From Clostridiales bacterium UBA1246 (lineage in GTDB: Bacteria > Bacillota > Clostridia > Oscillospirales > Oscillospiraceae): a DNA stretch of 10,151 nt. The notes under the pieces were generated by a model. That model searched no databases and was not told the DNA's origin. It was given only the letters and a program-made list of their open reading frames with translations. This document shows positions 1 through 6,574 of this stretch, piece after piece (the first letter of the stretch is position 1; the number at the start of each line of letters is the position of its first letter). The stretch is from the NCBI GenBank assembly GCA_002308315.1, contig DBWE01000071.1, positions 7,288-17,438 on the forward strand, read 5' to 3'. The translations under genes were made by a program, and so were the position numbers.

Positions 1-564
1 CATATAAAACGCTGGGGACTGATGCGCAACAGCTATCAGGAAAACATACAGGAGCATTCTCACATGACGGCCGTGATAGCCCACGCGCTGGCCGTGATAC
101 GCAGAGACGTGCTCGGCCGAAGCGCGGATCCCGCCGCCGCCGCGGCGGCCGCCCTTTTTCACGACGCTCCCGAGATAATCACCGGGGATCTGCCGACGCC
201 GGTGAAGTATCTCAACGCAGAGATAAGCGGCGCGTACAAGGCCGTGGAAAAAGCGGCGGGAGAAAAGCTGCTGGAGATGCTTCCGCCGGAGCTCAGACCG
301 GAATACGGCCGTCTGCTCGACTGCCGGGACGAGGATACGCTCAGCCTGGTGAAGGCGGCGGACAAGCTCTCGGCGTACATAAAATGCGTGGAGGAGATCC
401 GCGCGGGAAACAGCGAATTCCGCTCGGCGGAGCAGCAGATCAGAGAGGCTCTCGAACAGCTGCCCATGCCCGAGGTCAAATATTTCATAAAGAATTTCAT
501 GCCGTCTTTCGGCATGACGCTCGATGAGCTTACAAAACAGCAGGAAGGAACGGTAGTTCGGTGA
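1..564 (+). CDS. YfbR-like HD-domain 5'-nucleotidase (5' end outside window)
   Basis: This is probably a metal-dependent HD-domain phosphohydrolase of the YfbR type, which in E. coli dephosphorylates deoxyribonucleoside 5'-monophosphates in the cytosol. The frame is open from base 1. The residues before the first ATG (base 22) read IKRWGLMRN, matching the conserved YfbR start region, so the true start lies upstream and 187 residues are visible. The metal site is recognisable: His in EHSH (bases 55-57), the HD pair in FHDAPE (His 160-162, Asp 163-165), the family motif GDLPTPVKY just after it, and a later Asp in AADKLSAY (361-363). A run of seven alanines (about bases 133-153) precedes the HD pair. 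The stop overlaps the GTG start of the ACT gene by 4 nt, so it probably heads or sits inside the same operon. The family call is strong; the substrate is inferred. Confidence 0.88.
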   Translation, partial: HIKRWGLMRNSYQENIQEHSHMTAVIAHALAVIRRDVLGRSADPAAAAAAALFHDAPEIITGDLPTPVKYLNAEISGAYKAVEKAAGEKLLEMLPPELRPEYGRLLDCRDEDTLSLVKAADKLSAYIKCVEEIRAGNSEFRSAEQQIREALEQLPMPEVKYFIKNFMPSFGMTLDELTKQQEGTVVR

Positions 565-830
565 AAGCAATAGTTACTGTTATCGGAAAGGACCGCGTGG
601 GCATAATCGCGGACGTGTGCGCGATACTCGCGGCGAACGGCGTGAACGTGCTGGATATCAGCCAGACCGTCATGCAGGATTATTTTACGATGATAATGAT
701 GGTGGATACCGCGCAGTGCCGCGTGCGCTTCAACGAGCTCAGCGACATGCTCGCCGAAGAGGGAGAAAAGACCGCGCTGACCATACGCATACAGCGCTCG
801 GATATCTTTGAGGCGATGCACCGCATATGA
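561..830 (+). CDS. ACT-domain protein, UPF0237 family
   Basis: An 89-residue stand-alone ACT domain. ACT domains are small ligand-binding modules, often sensing amino acids, and usually dimerise. No ligand is established for UPF0237, so its role is unknown. The N-terminal strand-loop-helix reads [19 protein letters not shown], with the Gly-rich turn GKDRVGI typical of the fold. It is followed by [11 protein letters not shown] and the strand YFTMIMMVD. The length matches the family. The GTG start at 561 overlaps the upstream stop as GTGA, with an AGGAAGGA Shine-Dalgarno at 542-549. The stop overlaps the next start as ATGA. This protein is commonly encoded directly before a UPF0210 gene, as here, which suggests that it regulates or partners that protein. 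Resemblance to the glycine-cleavage repressor GcvR is only at the ACT level; there is no DNA-binding domain. Confidence 0.9.
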   Translation: MKAIVTVIGKDRVGIIADVCAILAANGVNVLDISQTVMQDYFTMIMMVDTAQCRVRFNELSDMLAEEGEKTALTIRIQRSDIFEAMHRI

Positions 831-2185
831 TAAGCAGAAACGAAATAATACAGACTATCGAGATGATAGACCAGCAGCATCTCGACATACGCACCATCAC
901 CATGGGCATCTCGCTGCTCGACTGCGCGGACGCGGATATGCGCGTCTGCTGCGGAAAAATATACGATAAGATCACCCGTCTCGCGGCCGACCTGGTAAAG
1001 ACCGGAGAGGACATCGAAGCGGAGTTCGGGATACCCATAGTGAACAAGCGCATCTCCGTAACGCCGATATCGCTTGTCGCGGCGGGCTGCGCGGGGGGAG
1101 ATTACGCGGATATAGCGCGGACTCTCGACAGGGCTGCGGCGGAGACGGGCGTGAACTTCATCGGCGGCTTCTCCGCTCTCGTTCACAAGGATTTCACGAA
1201 CAGCGACAGGCGGCTGATAGACGCCATACCCGAGGCGCTCGCATCCACGAAGCTGGTCTGCTCCAGCGTGAACGTGGCCACGACGCGATCGGGCATCAAC
1301 ATGGACGCCGTCCGCCTCATGGGCGAAAAGGTCAAAAAAGCCGCGGAGCTCACCGCGGACAGCGGAGGCATGGCCTGCGCGAAGCTCGTGGTGTTCGCGA
1401 ACGCGGTGGAGGACAATCCCTTCATGGCCGGCGCGTTCCACGGCGTGGGAGAGGCCGAGTGCGTCATAAACGTGGGCGTGAGCGGCCCCGGCGTGGTGCA
1501 TCACGCGCTGAAGGCCTGCCGCGGAGAGCCCTTTGACGTGGTCGCGGAGACGATCAAAAAAACGGCCTTCAAGGTAACGCGCATGGGCGAGCTCGTGGCG
1601 CGCGAGGCCTCGAAACGACTGAACGTGCCTTTCGGAGTGGTCGATCTGTCGCTGGCGCCGACTCCGGCGGTGGGCGACAGCGTGGCGGACATACTCGAGG
1701 AAATGGGACTCGAGAGCGTGGGGACCCACGGGACCACGGCGGCTCTCGCCCTGCTGAACGACGCCGTGAAAAAAGGCGGCGTGATGGCCTCCAGCAGCGT
1801 GGGAGGCCTGTCGGGAGCGTTTATTCCCGTAAGCGAGGACGCGGGCATGATCGCCGGAGCCGAGAGAGGCTCGCTGGCGCTGGACAAGCTGGAAGCGATG
1901 ACCTGCGTATGCTCCGTGGGCCTTGACATGATAGCCGTTCCCGGAGACACGCCGGCCGAGACGATAGCGGCGATCATCGCGGACGAAGCGGCGATAGGCG
2001 TGGTAAACGGCAAGACCACGGCCGTTCGGATAATACCCGCGCCGGGAAAAAAGGTCGGCGAGCGCGTGGATTTCGGCGGGCTGCTCGGAAGCGCTCCCGT
2101 GATGCCGGTGCATGAATTCTCCAGCGCGGAATTCATCGCCAGGGGCGGGCGCATCCCGGCGCCTCTGCATTCGCTGAGAAACTGA
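827..2185 (+). CDS. PFL family protein, UPF0210 (DUF711)
   Basis: A 452-residue cytosolic protein of the UPF0210 family, called 'PFL family' because its fold resembles pyruvate formate-lyase barrels. No reaction is established. Family stretches visible are [10 protein letters not shown] (about residues 24-33), SVTPISLVA (78-85), [14 protein letters not shown] (111-124), [16 protein letters not shown] (145-160), [14 protein letters not shown] (215-228), [19 protein letters not shown] (276-294), [18 protein letters not shown] (324-341) and the C-terminal [15 protein letters not shown] see no RVSGY-like glycyl-radical motif, so it should not be called a formate lyase or a radical enzyme. Length matches the family. 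The start is fixed by the ATGA overlap with the ACT gene, and a GAGG lies 13 nt upstream. The stop shares one base with the miaA start. Family confidence is high, function unknown. Confidence 0.92.
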   Translation: MISRNEIIQTIEMIDQQHLDIRTITMGISLLDCADADMRVCCGKIYDKITRLAADLVKTGEDIEAEFGIPIVNKRISVTPISLVAAGCAGGDYADIARTLDRAAAETGVNFIGGFSALVHKDFTNSDRRLIDAIPEALASTKLVCSSVNVATTRSGINMDAVRLMGEKVKKAAELTADSGGMACAKLVVFANAVEDNPFMAGAFHGVGEAECVINVGVSGPGVVHHALKACRGEPFDVVAETIKKTAFKVTRMGELVAREASKRLNVPFGVVDLSLAPTPAVGDSVADILEEMGLESVGTHGTTAALALLNDAVKKGGVMASSSVGGLSGAFIPVSEDAGMIAGAERGSLALDKLEAMTCVCSVGLDMIAVPGDTPAETIAAIIADEAAIGVVNGKTTAVRIIPAPGKKVGERVDFGGLLGSAPVMPVHEFSSAEFIARGGRIPAPLHSLRN

Positions 2186-3120
2186 TGAAAGGACTGCTGG
2201 TCATCACCGGGCCCACGGCCACGGGCAAGAGCGAGCTGGGCACGGTCATGGCCGAAAGACTGAACGGAGAGATAGTTTCTGCCGATTCGATGCAGATATA
2301 CAGGGGCATGCGCATAGGCACCGCCGCTCCGACGGAAGAGGAAATGAGGGGCATACCTCATCATCTCATCGGAACCGTTGACCCCTCCGAGGCCTATTCC
2401 GCAGCAAGGTACGTCGAGGAGGCTTCGGCCTGCGTAGACGATATCATCGCCCGGGGAAAGCTGCCGATAATTGTGGGCGGCACGGGGCTGTATATAGACT
2501 CTCTGCTTTACGGCCGCAGCTTTCCCGGCGGAGACGCGGCCCTGCGCGAACGCTTCGCCGCGCAGTACGACGAGCTCGGAGGCGAGGCAATGCTCTCAAA
2601 GCTCGCCGAGGCGGACCCCGAGAGCGCCGCGAGGCTTGCGGCAAACGATAAAAAACGCATAGTCCGCGCGCTGGAGGTCTATTACTCCACCGGCAGGACC
2701 GTCACGCAGCACAACCGCGAGACCGCGCTTTTGCCGCCTAAGTACGACCACTGCAGGATAGCTCTCGATTACGCCGACAGAAGCGACCTGTACGCGCGCA
2801 TCGACGCCCGCGTGGACAGAATGCTCGAGCAGGGGCTCGCCGACGAGGTCCGCTCGCTGCTCGGGTCGGGGCTTTCGGAAAACAGCACCGCGATGCAGGC
2901 GATAGGCTATAAGGAGCTTATCCCGGCGCTGCGCGGAGAATGCTCCCTTTCGCAGGCCGCCGAGCTGATAAAGCGCGAGTCGAGACGGTACGCGAAACGT
3001 CAGCTTTCCTGGCTCAGGTCCCACGGAGACGTTGAGTGGATAATTTGGGAAAAAAATCGTGATTACGCGAAAGCCGCCCTTATTTCGACACAATTAATGG
3101 AAGAAAAAGGTTTAATATAG
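2185..3120 (+). CDS. miaA: tRNA dimethylallyltransferase MiaA
   Basis: MiaA transfers the dimethylallyl group of DMAPP to N6 of A37 in tRNAs reading UNN codons, the first step towards ms2i6A, and so supports accurate decoding. The 311 residues are full length. Visible motifs are the P-loop GPTATGKS (residues 9-16), the catalytic-Asp region [10 protein letters not shown] (Asp34, equivalent to the general base of the family), PHHLIG (about 59-64), [39 protein letters not shown], and the C-terminal tRNA-binding region [14 protein letters not shown]. The ATG at 2185 overlaps the preceding TGA by one base and has only a weak Shine-Dalgarno, so re-initiation coupling is likely. The final ~70 bases are noticeably more AT-rich than the rest and contain one of the few TTA codons seen in the window (3094-3096). 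hfq follows, a pairing conserved across many bacteria. Confidence 0.97.
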   Translation: MKGLLVITGPTATGKSELGTVMAERLNGEIVSADSMQIYRGMRIGTAAPTEEEMRGIPHHLIGTVDPSEAYSAARYVEEASACVDDIIARGKLPIIVGGTGLYIDSLLYGRSFPGGDAALRERFAAQYDELGGEAMLSKLAEADPESAARLAANDKKRIVRALEVYYSTGRTVTQHNRETALLPPKYDHCRIALDYADRSDLYARIDARVDRMLEQGLADEVRSLLGSGLSENSTAMQAIGYKELIPALRGECSLSQAAELIKRESRRYAKRQLSWLRSHGDVEWIIWEKNRDYAKAALISTQLMEEKGLI

Positions 3121-3161
3121 CCGGGAGCGGAGGCTCGAAATATATTACAGAGGTGTCGAAA

Positions 3162-3389
3162 ATGCAGAAGACTCTTAATTTGCAGGACCTGTTCCTCAAC
3201 CAGGCGAGAAAAGAAAAAATGCAGCTTACCATGTTTCTCATGAACGGTTTCCAGATGCGCGGCGTTGTCACGGGCTTTGACAGCTTCACCGTGGTGCTGG
3301 ACACCGAAGGCAGGCAGCAGCTGATATATAAGCACGCGATATCCACAATAGTCCCTTCAAGGCAGATAAAGCTTGCCCAGGAGGAATAG
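3162..3389 (+). CDS. hfq: RNA chaperone Hfq
   Basis: Hfq forms a ring hexamer that binds sRNAs and mRNAs. I start it at ATG 3162 (75 residues) rather than the in-frame GTG at 3153. AGAGGTG (3149-3155) is a good Shine-Dalgarno six bases before the ATG but would overlap the GTG, and with this start LQD and the rim residues fall at the same numbers as in E. coli Hfq. Visible are NLQDLFLN, the rim R16-K17-E18-K19, Sm1 ([10 protein letters not shown]...GFDSFTVVL, about 25-46) and the Sm2 motif YKHAIST (56-62). The loop before Sm2 carries the extra residue seen in Gram-positive Hfqs, and there is essentially no C-terminal tail. The miaA-hfq order is conserved. No clear promoter was found in the 41-nt gap, although that region is AT-rich. 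Confidence 0.96.
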   Translation: MQKTLNLQDLFLNQARKEKMQLTMFLMNGFQMRGVVTGFDSFTVVLDTEGRQQLIYKHAISTIVPSRQIKLAQEE

Positions 3390-3413
3390 AACGCAGGATT
3401 TCGGGAGAGAGAT

Positions 3414-4604
3414 ATGAAAAAAACGAACGCCGCGATCAAAATAGCCGGGTTCCTGTTTTTTGCCGCGGCACTGGCATATCTGATAATCTACATACTGCAG
3501 GCGGCGAACGATCCGTTCCGCACCGCGGTGGCGGTGCCGTATACGGTGCGCGACAGCGCCGCGGCGTCCGGCGTGGTGGTGCGGGACGAAGAGGTGCTGT
3601 ACAGCGTTTACAACACCGTGTATATCTCGGCGGAAGACGGGAAAAGAGTGACCAAAAACGAGGAGATCGCGGAGGCCTTCAACGATACCGACGATCTGCA
3701 GAAGGCCGTGCGCATAGGCGAGCTTGACGCGCAGATACGCCAGCTCGAGGCGCTGACCGCCGAGGACGCCTCGGCCGAGGACATGCTCAAGCTCGACGCG
3801 AGGATAGACGCCGACGTGCTTGAACTGAGAAGAAGCGTTTACGCAAGAGACCTGTCGGGCACGGAGGAGCTCGCGCTCGGACTGAGGATGATGGCCTTTA
3901 CGGGCTCGCAGAGCCGCGACAGGGTCCTCGGTCAGATCGGGGAGCTGAAAAAGCAGCGCAGCGAGCTCGGCGACGCCGACAGGCTCATTACCGCAACGGT
4001 GACCGCGCCGTCGTCGGGCCTTTTCAGCAGCGCGGCGGACGGATGGGAAACGCTGAACGCTTCGCAGCTTGACAACCTGAGCGTTTCGGGGCTCGGAGAG
4101 ATCTTGCGGGAAGAGCACGACGAGCCGGATTTCGCTCTCGGCAAGCTCGTGTACGGCGTGAAGTGGTATTATGCGGCGCTGGTCGACCAAAAAGACTGCC
4201 AGCTTCTGAAAAAGGGACAGAAGGTGCGCGTGCTTTTCGGACGCTACTACAACGAGAGCCTATACATGACGCTGGAGAGCGTCAGTTCTCCCGAGAACGG
4301 CAAGTGCGCCGCGGTGTTTTCCAGCGACAGAGCCCTTTCCGACGTTCTCACGCTGCGCCGCCAGGACGCCGAGCTCATATTCACCGAGGAAAAGGGAATA
4401 AGAGTCCCGAGAAAGGGAATGCACGTGGACGACGACGGCAAGACCTTCGTTTACGTAAATACCGGGCTGCAGGCGGAACGGAAGGACGTAGAGATAATCA
4501 GAGACATGGGCGATTTCTACGTGGTAAAGAGCAGCAGGCTCAAGGAAGGCGACAGTATTATCGTCAGCGCGAAAAAACTGAGCGATGGAAAGGTCGTGAG
4601 GTAG
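3414..4604 (+). CDS. HlyD/membrane-fusion-like extracytoplasmic protein
   Basis: A 396-residue protein resembling periplasmic adaptor (membrane fusion) subunits. It has a short basic N-terminus, then one hydrophobic segment at about residues 9-29 that reads as a signal anchor, with the rest presumably outside the membrane. Residues 44-90 look like the first half of a lipoyl/barrel-sandwich domain (SGVVVRDEEVLYS, EDGKRVTKNEEIA). Residues 92-192 are helical and charged, like a short hairpin. Residues 193-210 (TATVTAPSSGLFSS) look like the second barrel-sandwich half. Residues 250-390 are beta-rich, with LKKGQKVRVLF and LKEGDSIIV. Homologues recur at this place next to yggS/sepF in Clostridia, from memory. 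No ABC or RND transporter is adjacent, so a transport role is unproven and a cell-envelope role in the division cluster is possible. ATG 3414 has GGGAGAGA at 3403-3410. Confidence 0.8.
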   Translation: MKKTNAAIKIAGFLFFAAALAYLIIYILQAANDPFRTAVAVPYTVRDSAAASGVVVRDEEVLYSVYNTVYISAEDGKRVTKNEEIAEAFNDTDDLQKAVRIGELDAQIRQLEALTAEDASAEDMLKLDARIDADVLELRRSVYARDLSGTEELALGLRMMAFTGSQSRDRVLGQIGELKKQRSELGDADRLITATVTAPSSGLFSSAADGWETLNASQLDNLSVSGLGEILREEHDEPDFALGKLVYGVKWYYAALVDQKDCQLLKKGQKVRVLFGRYYNESLYMTLESVSSPENGKCAAVFSSDRALSDVLTLRRQDAELIFTEEKGIRVPRKGMHVDDDGKTFVYVNTGLQAERKDVEIIRDMGDFYVVKSSRLKEGDSIIVSAKKLSDGKVVR

Positions 4605-4605
4605 C

Positions 4606-5280
4606 ATGACAGATATAGCGGGAAACGTCAGGGCGATCCGCGAGGAGATCGAACGCGCGGCCGAGGGCAGAGAGGTCTGCCTGCTGGCGGCTTCGAAAAC
4701 AAAGGGTCCCGAGCTTATCAGAGAAGCGATAAAAGCCGGCGTGGACGCGGTAGGCGAAAACAGGGTAAACGAGATGACGGAAAAAGCCGCGCTGGGAGCA
4801 TATGAAGGCGCGCCGCTGCATTTTATCGGCAGACTGCAGAAAAATAAGGTGAAGTACGTGGTGGGCCGCGTCGAGCTGATACATTCGGTAGACTCCCCGG
4901 AGCTTATGCAGCTCATAGGCCGCAAAGCGGTGCAGCTGGGTACGGTGCAGGACATTTTGCTGGAGATCAACATAGGCAGGGAAGAGTCCAAGGGCGGCTT
5001 CGCGCCCGAGGAGACGGAACGGGCCGTCGAGCTTGCGGCGAGCACGGAAGGAGTAAGATTGCTCGGCCTCATGGCCATTCCTCCGGTAGGAGACGTTTTT
5101 TCCGGAAAATATACATATTTTGACGAAATGTACAAGCTTTTTGTTGACATAAGAGCAAAAAAATACGATAATACCTTTATAAAAGTGTTGTCTATGGGAA
5201 TGAGCGGGGACTTTACCCGGGCCATTAAAGCAGGATCGAATATGGTGCGTGTCGGTTCCGCCATTTTCGGAAGCAGATAA
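4606..5280 (+). CDS. YggS-family PLP-binding protein
   Basis: YggS/PLPBP proteins (YlmE in Bacillus) bind pyridoxal 5'-phosphate on a TIM barrel resembling alanine racemase and keep PLP and amino-acid pools balanced; no enzyme activity is established. The 224 residues are full length. Lys31 in LLAASKTKG is the expected Schiff-base lysine. Other family motifs are GENRVNE (50-56), HFIGRLQKNKVKYV (72-85), INIGREESKGGF (121-132), LMAIPP (155-160), LSMGMSGDFTRAI (195-207) and MVRVGSAIFG (213-222), the last two forming the phosphate-binding side. The start lies one base after the upstream TAG, with GAGGT (4598-4602) overlapping that stop. yggS commonly precedes sepF. The segment 5098-5195 is much more AT-rich than the rest of the gene and contains a promoter-like element. 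Confidence 0.95.
   Translation: MTDIAGNVRAIREEIERAAEGREVCLLAASKTKGPELIREAIKAGVDAVGENRVNEMTEKAALGAYEGAPLHFIGRLQKNKVKYVVGRVELIHSVDSPELMQLIGRKAVQLGTVQDILLEINIGREESKGGFAPEETERAVELAASTEGVRLLGLMAIPPVGDVFSGKYTYFDEMYKLFVDIRAKKYDNTFIKVLSMGMSGDFTRAIKAGSNMVRVGSAIFGSR
5144..5172 (+). promoter_or_regulatory. Putative sigma-A-type promoter inside yggS, reading towards sepF
   Basis: A perfect -35 hexamer TTGACA (5144-5149) is followed by exactly 17 bases and GATAAT (5167-5172), 5 of 6 matches to the TATAAT -10 consensus. Eleven of twelve consensus bases at optimal spacing is rare in a GC-rich genome. The element sits in an AT-rich patch of an otherwise GC-rich gene. A start site would fall near 5179, about 125 nt upstream of the sepF ATG, giving sepF and the DivIVA gene expression independent of the upstream operon. 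No TG extension precedes the -10. The motif is directly visible; promoter activity is inferred. Confidence 0.55.
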
Positions 5281-5304
5281 AAGAAGGACGGATAGGAGAT
5301 TATT

Positions 5305-5760
5305 ATGGGATTTCTTGATGAGATTAAAAGACTTGCAAGGCCTGTAGACGATTACGACGACGAATACGACAGCGATTTCACGTCGAAATCCACTCAGAAA
5401 GCATCCGCCGCGGAACAGCAGGAAACGTTTGTACAGCAGAGCGTGCAGGACAAGAAAAACAAAATAGTTAATATCCATGCCACTACGCAGCTTCAGGTCG
5501 TCGTGGTAGAGCCCGATAAATTCGAAAACGCCAAAGAGATCGCGGATCATCTCAGAGATAAACGCACCGTGGTGCTCAATCTCGAGTCCACCGGAAAGGA
5601 CGTATCGCGGCGCATACTCGATTTCCTCAGCGGAGTCGCCTACGCCCAGGAGGGAAAGATCAAAAAAATCGCCGTCAGCACCTATATGATCACGCCGTAC
5701 AACGTTGAGATACTCGGCGATCTTATGGACGAGCTGGAGAACAACAGCCAGTATTTTTGA
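5305..5760 (+). CDS. sepF: Cell division protein SepF
   Basis: SepF anchors FtsZ to the membrane and organises FtsZ filaments at the septum in Gram-positive bacteria and some archaea. The 151 residues show the standard plan. The N-terminal amphipathic membrane-targeting helix is MGFLDEIKRLA (1-11). A disordered linker follows, first acidic (DDYDDEYDSDF, 15-25) then rich in Gln, Ser and Ala. The DUF552 domain runs from about 52 to 143, with VVVVEPDKFENAKEIADHL, VVLNLES (89-95), RRILDFLSGVAYA (102-114; the Gly is at the conserved dimer-interface position) and ITPYNVEI (129-136). AGGAGA (5294-5299) lies five bases before ATG 5305. A promoter-like element in yggS could drive it directly. ylmG and ylmH, often found next in Firmicutes, are missing; the DivIVA gene follows after 30 nt. 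Confidence 0.96.
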   Translation: MGFLDEIKRLARPVDDYDDEYDSDFTSKSTQKASAAEQQETFVQQSVQDKKNKIVNIHATTQLQVVVVEPDKFENAKEIADHLRDKRTVVLNLESTGKDVSRRILDFLSGVAYAQEGKIKKIAVSTYMITPYNVEILGDLMDELENNSQYF

Positions 5761-5790
5761 TCGCACAGCCGGTGAAAGGATAGACAGAGT

Positions 5791-6492
5791 ATGCTGACGC
5801 CTCAGGAAATAACAAAAAAAGAATTTGACAAGGCGGTAATCGGCGGCTACGTAATGGCCTCGGTGGATGAGTTCATTACTCAGCTCAGTCAGGATTATTC
5901 CGCACTCTACAAGGAAAACGCGATCCTTAAAAACAAGATAAAAGTGCTCGTGGACAAGGTGGAGGAATACCGCTCCACCGAGGACGCCATGAGAATGGCC
6001 CTGCTCAGCGCCAAGAGAACGGCAAAGGAGATAAACGAGGAGGCCGAGTCGCAGAAGCAGCAGCTGCTTGCCGAGGCCGAGGACGCCGCCGTCCTGAGAC
6101 GCAAGGAGCTGCAGGACGATCTCGCCGCCGAGGAGGCCGCCCTTGCCGCGGCAAAGAAAAACACATCCGAATATCTTGCCCTTATAAGAGCGGCGGCCAG
6201 GGAATATATCCTCAGCCTCGACAGGATCTATGACTTTGCCGAGCCGGAGGCGCAGCCTGAGATGCAGGCGGCCGCCACGGCGGAGCAGCGCGAGGAAATG
6301 ATAAGCGAGACGGCCAGGAGTATAGAGAATTCCATCGCAAAGATAATGGAACAGAGCATAAGCTCCGCCGATGAAGATGACAATACCAGAACTTATGAGC
6401 CCGGAGCCGCCTCGGCGTTTCCCGGCGGAAAGGGCGACAGGATAGATCTGGAAAATCTTAAATTCGGAGCCAATTACGAGTCCGGCAAATAA
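5791..6492 (+). CDS. DivIVA-domain coiled-coil protein
   Basis: DivIVA-like proteins bind negatively curved membrane at poles and septa and recruit partner proteins. The 233 residues begin with the family's LTPQEITKKEFDKA and a GY-x4-VDEFI core (residues 19-29). Long heptad-like coiled coil follows from about 31 to 148, rich in Glu, Lys and Ala, with AKRTAKEINEEAE (74-86) typical of clostridial members. From about 150 the protein is acidic, low-complexity and probably disordered. At the membrane-inserting loop, where B. subtilis DivIVA has Phe17-Arg18, this protein has Val-Ile-Gly-Gly (16-19). That conserves hydrophobicity but not the Phe or the basic residue. AAAGGA (5775-5780) lies ten bases before ATG 5791. 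Position after sepF and before ileS is the usual Firmicutes order. Whether it acts as DivIVA, GpsB or a lineage-specific relative cannot be settled here. Confidence 0.9.
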   Translation: MLTPQEITKKEFDKAVIGGYVMASVDEFITQLSQDYSALYKENAILKNKIKVLVDKVEEYRSTEDAMRMALLSAKRTAKEINEEAESQKQQLLAEAEDAAVLRRKELQDDLAAEEAALAAAKKNTSEYLALIRAAAREYILSLDRIYDFAEPEAQPEMQAAATAEQREEMISETARSIENSIAKIMEQSISSADEDDNTRTYEPGAASAFPGGKGDRIDLENLKFGANYESGK

Positions 6493-6520
6493 AAACGGAC
6501 CGGAACGAACGGCATTAGCG

Positions 6521-6546
6521 CGCCACGCGGCAATCGCCGCGTGGCG
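6521..6546 (+). other. Perfect 10-bp stem-loop between divIVA and ileS
   Basis: CGCCACGCGG (6521-6530) and CCGCGTGGCG (6537-6546) are exact reverse complements separated by the 6-nt loop CAATCG. The following bases are AAATTGAC and the other side reads into GCTAATGCC on the complementary strand, so neither direction has the T-run of a Rho-independent terminator. It lies 28 bases before the ileS ATG. It could be a weak terminator or attenuator, an RNA-processing or stability element, or a protein-binding inverted repeat. The structure is seen; any role is inferred. Confidence 0.5.
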
Positions 6547-6574
6547 AAATTGACAGAAGGGAAAGATACAGACC

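Noticed and set aside
22..24. ATG at 22 as the start of the first gene
   Set aside because: The preceding in-frame residues match the conserved YfbR N-terminal motif and there is no Shine-Dalgarno, so the gene begins before the window.
133..159. GC palindrome followed by TTTTT, resembling a terminator inside the YfbR-like gene
   Set aside because: The bases encode a poly-alanine helix and the Leu-Phe before the HD motif. The possible stem is only about 5 bp with a short loop, and the reading frame continues normally.
827..2185. Possible glycyl-radical or formate-lyase enzyme suggested by the name 'PFL family'
   Set aside because: No glycyl-radical motif is visible near the C-terminus and no activating enzyme is encoded nearby.
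3085..3146. AT-rich stretch before hfq with TCGACA, TTTAAT and TATATT
   Set aside because: No pair of hexamers falls at 16-18 base spacing with good matches; a weak hfq promoter remains possible but cannot be supported.
3153..3161. In-frame GTG at 3153 as the hfq start
   Set aside because: It overlaps the Shine-Dalgarno AGAGGTG, which is well spaced for ATG 3162, and the ATG start gives the family's normal residue numbering.
5825..5855. TTGACA at the start of the DivIVA gene with CGTAAT downstream
   Set aside because: The spacing would be 19 bases and the -10 matches only 4 of 6, in a region fully explained by the conserved EFDKA coding motif.
6550..6555. TTGACA just before the ileS start
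   Set aside because: No -10-like hexamer lies 16-19 bases downstream; the nearest candidate, TACAAT at 6587-6592, is 31 bases away and inside ileS.
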